Shown: positions 16,748 through 25,348 of the stretch, one piece after another
Layout of the letters: every line of letters starts with the position of its first letter
Position numbering within the stretch: the stretch's first letter is position 1
DNA from: Azotosporobacter soli
GTDB taxonomy: Bacteria > Bacillota > Negativicutes > SG130
NCBI RefSeq assembly: GCF_030542965.1
Contig: NZ_JAUAOA010000001.1
Coordinates: forward strand, 124,001-188,000
DNA length: 64,000 nt
Reading direction: 5' to 3'
Translations under genes and position numbers: made by a program
The notes under the pieces: model-generated
Told to the model about the DNA's origin: nothing
Seen by the model: only the letters and a program-made list of their open reading frames with translations
Database searches by the model: none

Positions 16748-17950
16748 TTATTGCTTGCCGTTCTTTTCAAATGTACCAAAGACGCATTGCTGTTTTTTCT
16801 CTACCATCATGTTTCCTTTAGCAAACACGTATTGAATGTTTTTCACTTCGTCTAAAATCACCAAATCGGCGTCGCTGCCGACCTGGATACAGCCTTTTTT
16901 CGGGTACAGTTTCAAGTTTTTCGCCGGATTTTCAGTAATCAAGCGAATCGCACTTTCCAGCGTCAGAGCCCCTTCTTCCATCAATTCCTGCACCGTTTCA
17001 AATAAACTGCCTATGCGTGCCGCTTCCAAGCCGATTAGTCGTCCGTCACCGTCAAACGCCGGCATGCTTCCGTTGCCATCGGAGCTCAGCGTAATCTGCT
17101 CCGTCCCCACGCCTTGCGCGAGACAATAGCGCACGGCTTTCGCGGCCGTAATGCCTGTTCTTTTGCCGGGAATGTTCGCACTACTGGTCGTAATGTCAAT
17201 TTTCCCGCCCAGCTTGGCAAAACGAATTCCCTCTTCCAGCAATTCAGGATTACGGCTGATATGCGTCGGCAGGAATTGCGTTATCGGAATTTCGCCCTCT
17301 GCGGCAATGGCAAACAAATCCGCCAGTTTTTTCTTGCCGTCGCCGACGTGCAGTTGCAGCACTCCAGCCTTACCGCTCAGCATCCCGCCGACGCGGCTCT
17401 GTGCAGCCAAGTTGGCAATTTCTTCTTTGCTTGGCTGCGCCGAGCGATGGTCTGCAATCGCAATTTCGCCGCAGCCAATGACTTTATCAATCAAGATAAT
17501 ATCGTCGCGCACGCTGCGCGTGATCGTATTGGTCGGCACTTCGTACGATCCGGTATAGATGTACGTCGTCACGCCTTCTTCTTCCAAACCGCGCGCTTTG
17601 GCCAACAGGCTGGACATATGCCGCGTTGTTCCGTCCGTCCCCAGACAGCCGACGACCGTCGTGACTCCGGCGTTGATCACATCGCCCAGTTGTACTTCCG
17701 GCGTGCGCGTCGCATAACCGCCTTCGCCGCCGCCGCCGATCAGATGCACATGTCCGTCGATAAAGCCAGGCACAGCCGAACACGACTCTAAATCAATCAC
17801 GCGGCAATCCCAGCCCGCCGGAACTTCGATTTCTTGCTCCAATGCGGCAATTTTATCGCCAGCAATCAATATGTCCCTCTTGCCAATTTTATCAGGCGCA
17901 AACACCTCGACTCCTTTGAGCAAAGTGAAAAAATGTTTCTCGTTCTGCAT
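16748..17950 (-). CDS. iadA: Isoaspartyl dipeptidase
   Basis: A 400-residue binuclear metal amidohydrolase that cleaves beta-aspartyl dipeptides arising from damaged proteins. Seen are the metal-binding GFIDGHVHLIGGGGEGG, the substrate loop ATRTPEV, EIAIADHRS, LQLHVGDGK, PTHISRN and the catalytic LSSDGNGSMP, all as in IadA. AAGGAGG precedes the ATG at seven bases. It is the last gene of yjiH-yjiG-iadA, the same gene set as in Escherichia coli, which supports linked dipeptide or aspartate transport and hydrolysis. The operon has a sigma-54 promoter. Confidence 0.95.
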   Translation of the reverse strand: MQNEKHFFTLLKGVEVFAPDKIGKRDILIAGDKIAALEQEIEVPAGWDCRVIDLESCSAVPGFIDGHVHLIGGGGEGGYATRTPEVQLGDVINAGVTTVVGCLGTDGTTRHMSSLLAKARGLEEEGVTTYIYTGSYEVPTNTITRSVRDDIILIDKVIGCGEIAIADHRSAQPSKEEIANLAAQSRVGGMLSGKAGVLQLHVGDGKKKLADLFAIAAEGEIPITQFLPTHISRNPELLEEGIRFAKLGGKIDITTSSANIPGKRTGITAAKAVRYCLAQGVGTEQITLSSDGNGSMPAFDGDGRLIGLEAARIGSLFETVQELMEEGALTLESAIRLITENPAKNLKLYPKKGCIQVGSDADLVILDEVKNIQYVFAKGNMMVEKKQQCVFGTFEKNGKQ

Positions 17951-17981
17951 GAAAATGCCTCCTTAGCATACGGGCGCTTTA

Positions 17982-18461
17982 TTATTTGATAAATTGCAGC
18001 AATAGCTGCATGACCCAGATCGACAGCATCGCATTAATCGCGCCAATCGCTAAAATAGCGGCATAGTGACGCGGATTCGTCTCCGAAAGTCCGAGCACCC
18101 GTCCAACATTTTGCACCGGATTGCCCATCAGATAAATGGCCGGCAGCAACGCACTGATATGCAATGAAGTCAGATGTCCCGAAGTATACAAGCTGGCCGC
18201 GACGCCGACAGCGCCGCCCATACTCATGACGGATGCTAAAATCACAGCAGCCGCTTCACCGGGTAAGCCCCACATCATCATGACCGGCCCGCAAACATCG
18301 CCTACCACTTTCAGCAATCCGGTTACCTCCAAGACACGAATCAAAACGAAGGCCATGACCAACGCCGGAATCAAATTATGTACGCCGATCCGATAACCAT
18401 TGCGCGCTCCATCCATAAACATGTCCAAAACATTCCGTTTATCTTTTATCTCTTCCATCAT
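17982..18461 (-). CDS. yjiG: YjiG-like nucleoside-recognition (Gate) domain membrane protein
   Basis: A 159-residue membrane protein with four or five hydrophobic segments and the Gate/nucleoside-recognition fold shared with spore maturation protein B. It contains MSMGGAVGVAASLYTSGH and AIYLMGNPVQNVGRVLGLS. Its start overlaps the stop of the yjiH-like gene by four bases (ATGA), so translation is coupled. With YjiH it probably forms a two-part transporter for the iadA pathway; the substrate is not established. Confidence 0.85.
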   Translation of the reverse strand: MMEEIKDKRNVLDMFMDGARNGYRIGVHNLIPALVMAFVLIRVLEVTGLLKVVGDVCGPVMMMWGLPGEAAAVILASVMSMGGAVGVAASLYTSGHLTSLHISALLPAIYLMGNPVQNVGRVLGLSETNPRHYAAILAIGAINAMLSIWVMQLLLQFIK

Positions 18462-19120
18462 GCTTTACCCTCCTGCTTCGCAACTTGTCCCGCTTCAAAA
18501 CGCAAGTATGCACGCATCAAATTTGCCCCGACCACCTTGAACACAAAAATAACCAAGAGCGGCAAAATGATCGGTCCCACCATCAAACCAAATAGTGCGG
18601 CGCCTGATGAAAAATAGTTTGATATCATACCGCTGGCGCTGGACTGGTAGGCAATGAAAACAGAACGCTGTCCATCATCAATTTGCTTCTTTTCATACAT
18701 TTCTTTTGCCATACCCGCACCGGCATCGGTACTCTGCATATTAGCAATCAGCGCCAAGCCGCAAGTTCCCGGCAAGCCCATCAACGGTTTTAAAACTGGC
18801 GTCAGCAACTTTTGCGCCACGCGCAAACCGCCAAGCCCCTCTACCACTTCTACCACGCCAAGAGCCAGGATGATGGCCGGCATCAATTCCAGCGCAAATA
18901 AAAAACCGTCCCGTGCGCCACTGCCGCCTGCACCTCTAAACGTAAAACTTTTTCCCGCTTCGCCGCTGATTTTGCCAAATGCGCCATTTAGCACCGTAAA
19001 GTCAATTGCCCGATACCATTCCTGACTTGTAGCAAGCAAGCCGGAAAAGAACAGGATTGCAAAGGCAAACACTACATAGGCCTTTACGCCGACTTTTGGC
19101 TGTTTGTTATTCCCCTCCAT
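18458..19120 (-). CDS. yjiH: YjiH-like nucleoside-recognition (Gate) domain membrane protein
   Basis: A 220-residue membrane protein, partner of the YjiG-like protein and related to spore maturation protein A. It has an N-terminal helix (AYVVFAFAILFFSGLLA), FALELMPAIILALGVVEVVEGLGG, CGLALIANMQSTDAGAGM and a C-terminal membrane helix. AAGGAGG lies seven bases before the ATG. It is the first gene of the iadA operon, and a -24/-12 promoter lies about 50 bases upstream, tying the operon to the divergent sigma-54 activator. Confidence 0.85.
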   Translation of the reverse strand: MEGNNKQPKVGVKAYVVFAFAILFFSGLLATSQEWYRAIDFTVLNGAFGKISGEAGKSFTFRGAGGSGARDGFLFALELMPAIILALGVVEVVEGLGGLRVAQKLLTPVLKPLMGLPGTCGLALIANMQSTDAGAGMAKEMYEKKQIDDGQRSVFIAYQSSASGMISNYFSSGAALFGLMVGPIILPLLVIFVFKVVGANLMRAYLRFEAGQVAKQEGKA

Positions 19121-19168
19121 TTTTGTCCCTCCTTAAAAAATATAATTCCATCTACCGAAAACACTATA

Positions 19169-19185
19169 TGCAATTACCATGCCAA
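19169..19185 (-). promoter_or_regulatory. Sigma-54 promoter of yjiH-yjiG-iadA
   Basis: Minus strand TTGGCATGGTAATTGCA: GG at -24 and GC at -12 are separated by exactly ten bases, with the conserved TTGGCA and TTGCA contexts. Transcription should start near 19157. Confidence 0.85.
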
Positions 19186-19324
19186 CTTGAACCTCATCCT
19201 TCACGCCTTGTATTTCCTTTCTCTAAGCAGGACTTTTACAAGCACAGCGCGAAATCAGCCCTTTATTGTCCCTTTTACTTTCCCTTTTAATACGCCCTTT
19301 TCCCATTAAAGGAGGACTATTAAC

Positions 19325-21325
19325 TTGAAACATCTTACACTGATAACCAAAGGCAGAAACACCTGGCAAACTTTGTCCGAACAACTGGCGGCGCTGCTCG
19401 GTAATCACGTGACCATATCCGGTTACCACCTCGGTTCAGCTTTGCCGGATCGTTTGCAAGGCGATTTAGTCCTGCTCTCCAGCAATGAACTGTTACCGCA
19501 TGTGCGAAACCTGATTCCTGCTTCTTGTCCGGTTCTTATCACTAGACGTTCGATCAATTATCATGAGGTGGAAAAACTCTTCGACATCCCGGACGGCAGT
19601 GATGTTTTGCTCGTCAACGACGATATGAGTACCGCGCGCGAAACAATTTCACTGCTCTTGGCGCTCGGCATCGACCATGTTCGCTATCATCCCTACGCCC
19701 CCGGCTTGCGCGACTATCCGCAGCTGAAACTGGCCGTCACGCCCGGCGAGCCCGACTGCGCCCCGCCCTGCGTCGAAAGGATAATCGACATTCATTCACG
19801 CACCGTCGATATCACCACCCTTGTCGAAATTGCGGACAAACTTGCGCTGTTAGATGCCAATGCCAACATCTTGTCGGCCAACTACATGCGCGATGTGATC
19901 CGGCTTATTAAAACAAATAAACAAAACGCGACGATCAGCCACATTTTGAATAACAAGCTACATGCCGTCATTAATACCGTCCACGACGGGATTATCGCAA
20001 TTGATGAAAATCAAGCCATTTCGGTCATTAATCCCGTAGCTGAAGAGTTGTTGTCATTACCGGCCGAGCAAGTCACCGGCCAAAAGATCGATGCCGCATT
20101 AAACAGCCAACTGGAAAAATTCCTGACGCAACTATCTCCACAACAAGAGGAGAATTTTATTTCCTATAACAATCGCCAACTCGTCGCCAATGCGGCTGCA
20201 ATCGGTAATAACGAAAAACCGTCCGGCTTCATCTACACATTCAAAGACGTCTCGGAAATTCAGCGTTTAGAAGAAGAATTGCGCCGCAAAACCGTACGCG
20301 AGCAACAAGTCGCCCGCTATACGCTGTCACAAATCATCGGCAACAGCAAGCCAATTCAAAGCGCAATTGAAAAAGCCACCTGTCTGGCCGCCTCCGATTC
20401 GCCGATTCTGATTCAGGGTGAAAGCGGCACCGGCAAAGAATTGCTGGCGCAAGGAATACATAACGCATCCGCCCGGCGGCACGGCCCCTTTATCGCGATC
20501 AATTTTGCCGCACTCAGCGAAACGTTGTTGGAAAGCGAATTGTTCGGCTATGAAGAAGGTTCTTTTACCGGAGCGCGAAAAGGCGGCGCTGCCGGTTTGT
20601 TTGAGCAGGCGCACAAAGGGACTCTTTTCTTGGATGAAATCGGCGATTCGCCGCTTACCTTTCAAGTCCGCATCTTGCGTGTTTTGCAGGAAAAACAGGT
20701 CCGCCGCATCGGCAGCACGCGAAACATCCCAATCGACGTCCGCGTTATTTCGGCCACCAACCAAAACGTAAAAGACCTGGTCGCGCGCGGTTTGTTCCGC
20801 CAAGACCTTTACTACCGCCTCAATGTTCTGCCGCTTGCGCTGCCGTCGCTGAAAGAGCGAAAAGAAGACATCCTCGCACTGGCAACGCATTACTACGAAC
20901 GATTCAAGCCAGCCGCCGATAAACAAAACGCCGCCGATTACTTCCAGCATGTCGCGCCTTATTTTCTCGCCTACGACTGGCCCGGCAACATTCGCGAACT
21001 GCAAAACGTCGTCGAATACCTGGTTAACATTTGTCCGAGCGTGCCGCCGAAAGCGGATCTTTTAAACGACGAGCTGCGCCATTATGATCTTCTTTTGCGC
21101 AACGTCAGACAAAACAATCCGTCCCAAACGACAGAAAGAACACTGCACGAAAAAGTGCTGGAAGAAATCGCCCGCTGCAATCAGCAAGGCATCTCGGTCG
21201 GCCGCCGCTCGCTCGCTCACATGCTCCAGGTGCCGGAAAGCAACATTAGAAAAACCATTTTGCAATTGAAAGCAACCGGACAAATTGAAATTTGCAAAGG
21301 CCGCAAAGGTTTACTTCTTATCTGA
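19325..21325 (+). CDS. Sigma-54-dependent activator with PAS domain
   Basis: A 666-residue bacterial enhancer-binding protein. Residues 1-190 form a PrpR_N-like sensor region. A PAS domain follows at about 210-315 (NTVHDGIIAIDENQAISVINP), then the AAA+ domain at about 335-570 with GESGTGKE (Walker A), ESELFGYEEGSFTGA (sigma-54 contact), GTLFLDEIGDSPL (Walker B) and an arginine finger region. The C-terminus (about 610-666) is a winged-helix-like DNA-binding segment rather than a plain Fis helix. The start is TTG, nine bases after GGAGG. It is divergent from the iadA operon, which has a sigma-54 promoter, so it is very probably its activator. Confidence 0.9.
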   Translation: MKHLTLITKGRNTWQTLSEQLAALLGNHVTISGYHLGSALPDRLQGDLVLLSSNELLPHVRNLIPASCPVLITRRSINYHEVEKLFDIPDGSDVLLVNDDMSTARETISLLLALGIDHVRYHPYAPGLRDYPQLKLAVTPGEPDCAPPCVERIIDIHSRTVDITTLVEIADKLALLDANANILSANYMRDVIRLIKTNKQNATISHILNNKLHAVINTVHDGIIAIDENQAISVINPVAEELLSLPAEQVTGQKIDAALNSQLEKFLTQLSPQQEENFISYNNRQLVANAAAIGNNEKPSGFIYTFKDVSEIQRLEEELRRKTVREQQVARYTLSQIIGNSKPIQSAIEKATCLAASDSPILIQGESGTGKELLAQGIHNASARRHGPFIAINFAALSETLLESELFGYEEGSFTGARKGGAAGLFEQAHKGTLFLDEIGDSPLTFQVRILRVLQEKQVRRIGSTRNIPIDVRVISATNQNVKDLVARGLFRQDLYYRLNVLPLALPSLKERKEDILALATHYYERFKPAADKQNAADYFQHVAPYFLAYDWPGNIRELQNVVEYLVNICPSVPPKADLLNDELRHYDLLLRNVRQNNPSQTTERTLHEKVLEEIARCNQQGISVGRRSLAHMLQVPESNIRKTILQLKATGQIEICKGRKGLLLI

Positions 21326-21332
21326 TGAAAAC

Positions 21333-21379
21333 AAAAAGCGTCTCACGTTTTTGCTTATAGCAAAAGTGAGACGCTTTTT
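21333..21379. terminator. Bidirectional terminator after the sigma-54 activator
   Basis: AAAAAGCGTCTCAC pairs with GTGAGACGCTTTTT, with an inner TTTGC/GCAAA stem. Confidence 0.85.
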
Positions 21380-21402
21380 ATTTTGCACTATCTTTTCAGC
21401 CT

Positions 21403-21480
21403 TTAGTAATTGCTCAACAATACCATGCTAAGCATCCAAGTCATCGACACCATCAGTGGCATAATTTGGTTTTTCCGCAT
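21403..21480 (-). CDS. 25-residue Met-rich hydrophobic micropeptide
   Basis: A short frame reading MRKNQIMPLMVSM then TWMLSMVLLSNY. It has seven methionines, a basic N-terminus and one membrane-length hydrophobic stretch. It is supported by a strong GGGGAGGGG site about seven bases before the ATG and by its position 50 bases after another small gene on the same strand, ahead of a terminator. No family is recognised. It may be a small membrane peptide. Confidence 0.5.
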   Translation of the reverse strand: MRKNQIMPLMVSMTWMLSMVLLSNY

Positions 21481-21529
21481 GACATTCCCCTCCCCTTAAA
21501 CGCTAATCTCGCCTCATTTCGCCGCCACG

Positions 21530-21805
21530 TTATGATCTGGTCCGAAATTCAAGTTGATGGATAAAATGCGGATGATGCTTACATACGCGTTCCAGTTGAT
21601 TACAGTCTACCGCTTCCGGCGATTGAATTACCACACTACCCAAATAAGTATAAAGTTCTCCGCAAAAAACCAGTTCAACATCTCTTTCATCCATCCGAAT
21701 TTCCGTTATATCTGTGGCAATTATTTGTTTATTTAGCCACTCGCTTACAACGCCAATTGAAATTTCCTTATCAACAGAAAACGTAACCATCATTCGTTGT
21801 TTCAT
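21530..21805 (-). CDS. Small hypothetical protein (91 aa)
   Basis: A 91-residue soluble protein with mixed alpha/beta pattern (MMVTFSVDKEISIGVVSEW, DVELVFCGELYTYLGSVVI, ERVCKHHPHFIHQLEF). I do not recognise a family. AGAGGCG precedes the ATG at eight to ten bases. The upstream 150 bases are AT-rich and probably hold its promoter. The 25-residue micropeptide gene follows on the same strand. Composition is more AT-rich than the neighbours. Confidence 0.6.
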   Translation of the reverse strand: MKQRMMVTFSVDKEISIGVVSEWLNKQIIATDITEIRMDERDVELVFCGELYTYLGSVVIQSPEAVDCNQLERVCKHHPHFIHQLEFRTRS

Positions 21806-21947
21806 AATTAATTCGCCTCTTTTCCAATATAACGCCCAACATTATTTTCTACTCTCATTATAAAAACGGTTGCATAAAAACAGTGTAAATATTTGCTGTG
21901 TTTATATTAAAATAATATAAATCCGCGCAATTCCGCAAAACACAAAC

Positions 21948-21993
21948 AAAAAACCGGCTCCTTCGTCGCTTTGACGGAAGGGAGCCGGTTTTT
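21948..21993. terminator. Terminator after the FrhB-like gene
   Basis: AAAAACCGGCTCC pairs with GGAGCCGGTTTTT, followed by the minus-strand stop of the FrhB-like gene at 22005. Confidence 0.85.
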
Positions 21994-22004
21994 CAAAAAA
22001 ACCT

Positions 22005-23108
22005 TCACCATTTTTCGATGATATGTGCAAAGCCGAACTGTTTATATTCCTGCCAAAAACGACTGCGTTCCGGCGGAAGTTGCACCGGTTCACGCAGACG
22101 CTTCTGCTCGCTAAGACTTTCTTCTTTCTCCCGTTCCTCGCTGAGTAAATCCTCTTTGCAGCGGGCAAACAAGTCCGCTCCTTTGACTGAGTTCAGCATA
22201 ATCAAGGAAACACCCAACGGATCAAACCACTGTGGACTGTATTTCTCAATGCCCCAATAATCCGCGATCGTCAAGTCGGATGCACGCTGGAGATCGGTAA
22301 AGCGGCAGGCCGAACAGGACGACCTTGTAATCGCGCCTACTTTGAAAAACAAATGATAGAATCGATCGTCCTCCTGCAGCCGCGAGTCGCTTTCGGTACG
22401 AAAGAGAAAGCCTTTGTTGCTGTTTGCACGACTCCAACCGTCTTTCTTCGAACGGAATTGCACGCCAGCCAGCTTCGCGCCTTGTTCGCGTTCCAGCAGT
22501 TTTTTATACTCTTCCCAGATCAACGGACTGGGAATACTGTGGCAGACCAAGTCGCAACAATACAGCTTCTTTGCCAGCGGCGAATCGCCGATAAAGGCGC
22601 GCACGCCTGCGGTTTGACACGGAGTACCAGTAAACAACACCATGCGCCCCTCTTTCAGATCACTCTTTATTTGCGCATGGACTTGCGTTATATCGCTCTG
22701 CACATATTTAGAGATCCGCATCCGGTCACGCTCCGCGCTCGTTTCCGCCCGCCGGTGCAGTACACGAAAATCCTCATCATAGTCCGCGCCGTAAATGACG
22801 CCATTTTGCCGCAAGACCGCGTCGGACAGCGCCGTGAAAGCTCCGCCGGAGGTCGACTGAAGCAGAACGTCCGCCGACTTATGCCGCGCCACGTAAAAAC
22901 GCGACAACTCTTGCTCCTTATAATGCCCTTCGTGCAAGAGCGGACAAACAGCGCGGCAAATGCCGCAATCCAGGCACTGCGCCGCGTCAATTTTCGGGTA
23001 GAGAAACCCCTCTTCATCCGCTTCCATCGTGATCGCCTGCTCGGGACAACGGCTAAAGCAAGCACCGCAGCCGCTGCAGTCTTCTTTTCCTGCATAAACA
23101 GATTCCAT
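22005..23108 (-). CDS. FrhB/FdhB-like iron-sulfur flavoprotein (coenzyme F420 hydrogenase beta-subunit family)
   Basis: A 367-residue protein with two N-terminal 4Fe-4S ferredoxin motifs (CSGCGACFSRCP and CLDCGICRAVCP), then the FrhB_FdhB N and C domains with STSGGAFTALSDAVL, VLFTGTPCQTAGV, CDLVCHSIPSP, CSACRFTD and the terminal DLTIADYWG. The family carries flavin and iron-sulfur clusters and passes electrons between ferredoxin or F420 and a partner. In Firmicutes it often occurs as a stand-alone reductase or beside polysaccharide genes. The start at 23108 follows AAAGGATGGG; a start four codons earlier is less likely. Partner and substrate are unknown. Confidence 0.85.
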   Translation of the reverse strand: MESVYAGKEDCSGCGACFSRCPEQAITMEADEEGFLYPKIDAAQCLDCGICRAVCPLLHEGHYKEQELSRFYVARHKSADVLLQSTSGGAFTALSDAVLRQNGVIYGADYDEDFRVLHRRAETSAERDRMRISKYVQSDITQVHAQIKSDLKEGRMVLFTGTPCQTAGVRAFIGDSPLAKKLYCCDLVCHSIPSPLIWEEYKKLLEREQGAKLAGVQFRSKKDGWSRANSNKGFLFRTESDSRLQEDDRFYHLFFKVGAITRSSCSACRFTDLQRASDLTIADYWGIEKYSPQWFDPLGVSLIMLNSVKGADLFARCKEDLLSEEREKEESLSEQKRLREPVQLPPERSRFWQEYKQFGFAHIIEKW

Positions 23109-23151
23109 GTTTCGGCCCATCCTTTCTTTTTATTCTCACGGATGTTTTTTC

Positions 23152-23340
23152 TTATCGCGCACCGCTGACTGCCGTTTTCTTTTTTCTCAGTTTGTATTGC
23201 AGCCACCGTTCACAATCCGTCCAAACAGCAACCGCCGCCAATCCGCCAAGAAAAAGGCGCATCCAATTGATCCCGCTATAAAATTGATCAACAATCGTAA
23301 ACAACACCCCAATAAAACAAAGCCAACTGCAGGCGCGCAT
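23152..23340 (-). CDS. Small membrane protein (62 aa)
   Basis: A 62-residue protein with two hydrophobic stretches (SWLCFIGVLFTIVDQFY and MRLFLGGLAAVAVW) and a basic C-terminus (YKLRKKKTAVSGAR). AGGAGGTAGGACG directly precedes the ATG, which makes it a likely real gene. It lies between the FrhB-like gene (about 45 bases) and the LysE-type exporter gene (about 42 bases), all on the minus strand, so the three may be one transcript. No family is recognised. Confidence 0.65.
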   Translation of the reverse strand: MRACSWLCFIGVLFTIVDQFYSGINWMRLFLGGLAAVAVWTDCERWLQYKLRKKKTAVSGAR

Positions 23341-23382
23341 CGTCCTACCTCCTGTGCATTTCGAAATTCACTGCAGCTGCTT

Positions 23383-24030
23383 TTACTTCAAAAGCATGAC
23401 GATTGCCGTCACCAACAGCAGCGAACTCGTAGCCATTTTTATCATTCGCTGGACTTCACTATCAAGCAGATACCTGCGAATGCGAAAAATCAATGCGATC
23501 AAAAGACTGTACCAAGTCACCAGCATCGCAATAAAAATAAGCGTCAGAAACAAGGATTGCGAAAGCAAGCTCTGATCCTGATTCATGTATTGCGGGAAAA
23601 TTGAAAGAAAAACCAATGAGGTCTGGATATTCAAGACATTCGTCGTAAAGCCCTTCGCAAAAAAACCGCGTCCTTTTTCCTCTCCGCTTTTCTGCACTGC
23701 GTCAGTCTGATCCAAGGCGTTCAAAGGCGTCCTGCGCGCACTCGCCATACCGCTGAGCGCCAAATACATAAGATAGATGCAGCCTAGTCCTTTGAACAAG
23801 CTGAGCAAACTTGGCGACTGCAACATGACAAGCGCGACCCCCAAGCCCGACAGCATCATATGCACAAACATCGAAGCGGTAATTCCGGCCACATTATATA
23901 TCGCCGCTTTGTGTCCAAAATTCAAGCCCGATTGAAAAACTAAAATCTGATTTGCTCCGGGTGTAACCAGCATCAACAACATCACAAGCATAAATGAATA
24001 TAATTCCGCCCCGCTGATTGGCAAACTCAA
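23383..24030 (-). CDS. LysE/RhtB-family amino acid exporter
   Basis: A 215-residue membrane protein with six hydrophobic segments of the LysE/RhtB superfamily, which exports amino acids. The family N-terminal motif is TPGANQILVFQSGLNFGHKAA, and GFTTNVLNIQTSLVFLSIFPQY matches the conserved middle region. It is divergent from a LysR regulator across 169 bases, the classical arrangement for an exporter induced by its substrate. The amino acid exported cannot be told. Confidence 0.85.
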   Translation of the reverse strand: MSLPISGAELYSFMLVMLLMLVTPGANQILVFQSGLNFGHKAAIYNVAGITASMFVHMMLSGLGVALVMLQSPSLLSLFKGLGCIYLMYLALSGMASARRTPLNALDQTDAVQKSGEEKGRGFFAKGFTTNVLNIQTSLVFLSIFPQYMNQDQSLLSQSLFLTLIFIAMLVTWYSLLIALIFRIRRYLLDSEVQRMIKMATSSLLLVTAIVMLLK

Positions 24031-24148
24031 AACGCACCGCCCCTTTATCGTTTTTCATTTCATCACAGAGCATTTTACAGGACACTTCCCGACACTTCAT
24101 TCCTCTGATTTGTTGCCATTGTAACACAGGCTAAACTATAATAAAATT

Positions 24149-24188
24149 ATCAAAAACGCATGTTAGCTATATCAAAAACACATGTTAG
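24149..24188. promoter_or_regulatory. Two direct repeats in the LysE/LysR gap
   Basis: ATCAAAAACGCATGTTAG (24149-24166) and ATCAAAAACACATGTTAG (24171-24188) differ by one base and are spaced 22 bases, about two helical turns. The second overlaps the ribosome site of the LysR gene. TATAAT at 24138-24143 with TTGCCA at 24114-24119 may be its promoter. Confidence 0.6.
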
Positions 24189-24199
24189 GTGGCGATACG

Positions 24200-25081
24200 A
24201 TGGATATTCGCGATATGAAAGTATTTTCTGCGATTGCAGAAGAGGGAAACATCAGCAATGCCGCCAAGCGTCTGAACATTGCGCAGCCCGCCCTCAGTCG
24301 GCAGATGAAGCAATTAGAAGAGGAACTTGGCGTCCAATTGTTCGAACGAGGCAGCCGCAGAATCCGTTTAACGGAAGCTGGGCAACTTTTCCGTGAGCGA
24401 GCCGCGCAAATCCTTGCCTTGGCTGACGCTACCGCAAACGAAATGAGTGACTTTCACTCCGGCCTCGGCGGCGTCATCTCGCTTGGCGCGGTCACCACTT
24501 CCGGCGTCGCTTTGCTGCCGAATTTAATCAGCAGGTTTTATCAACTTTACCCCAATGTCACCTTTCAACTCTGGGAAGGCGACGGTTTTCGCGTCTTGGA
24601 GCTTTTGAACACCGGCATCATCGAAGTCGGCATCATCCGTGCACCGTTTGATTCAGAACTTTACGAATCGATCCTTTTGCCGCCGGAACCGCTCGCCGTC
24701 GCAATGAAAAAAAATGCCTGCTATTGCGGCAAACGAGAAGACAGCGTCAAACTCTCGGAACTGGCCGAACAACCCCTAATCATTCCGCTTCGCTGGAAAG
24801 AAATGTTTCTCGACTGGTGCGCCAAAGCCGGTTTCACGCCCAAAATCATCTGCGTCAGCGACAGCATTACGCTGAATATTTTGTGGACAAAACAAGGCCT
24901 CGGCATGGCGCTGGTGCCAAAATCAACCGAAGACCTCTTCTCCGACCCGTCGTTGCGCTACAAGATCATTGCAGAGCCATCTCTAGCAACGCAAACCGCC
25001 ATCGTCTGGTTACGAAACCGCAGACTTTCTGCCAGCAGCCGCCATTTTCTTGATTTGTTGCAAAAAGACATCTTTCAATAG
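24200..25081 (+). CDS. LysR-family regulator of the adjacent exporter
   Basis: A 293-residue LysR regulator with an N-terminal winged helix (MKVFSAIAEEGNISNAAKRLNIAQPALSR) and a two-lobed periplasmic-binding-like effector domain (about 90-290). The ATG at 24200 is seven bases after AGGTGG. It is divergent from the LysE-type exporter gene. Near-identical 18-base direct repeats lie just upstream and are candidate binding sites for autoregulation and exporter control. Confidence 0.9.
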   Translation: MDIRDMKVFSAIAEEGNISNAAKRLNIAQPALSRQMKQLEEELGVQLFERGSRRIRLTEAGQLFRERAAQILALADATANEMSDFHSGLGGVISLGAVTTSGVALLPNLISRFYQLYPNVTFQLWEGDGFRVLELLNTGIIEVGIIRAPFDSELYESILLPPEPLAVAMKKNACYCGKREDSVKLSELAEQPLIIPLRWKEMFLDWCAKAGFTPKIICVSDSITLNILWTKQGLGMALVPKSTEDLFSDPSLRYKIIAEPSLATQTAIVWLRNRRLSASSRHFLDLLQKDIFQ

Positions 25082-25348
25082 GGAGAAGAAATAAGAACCG
25101 ATCGCTTCTATCACACGGATGGAAGCGGTTGTTCTTTATTTGACATCTCTTGCATACGCTTTCCCTGAATAAATCCCCATTCACCGCGTAAAAGTTTTCC
25201 GCAACTCGTCATCTGCACTTCAACAAATTCAGATTAACCTCTGTTATTTTTAAAAAATCGTTACGACTCGCTTCCGAAAAAACGAAAGCAATTCGGGTCA
25301 AGTCCGCCCCTTCCCTGTATGCTATCCTATATCTCAGGAGGTGAAGTT

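Noticed and set aside
20327-21004. Open frame of 225 codons on the minus strand
   Set aside because: Antisense to the AAA+ domain of the sigma-54 activator, no recognised family.
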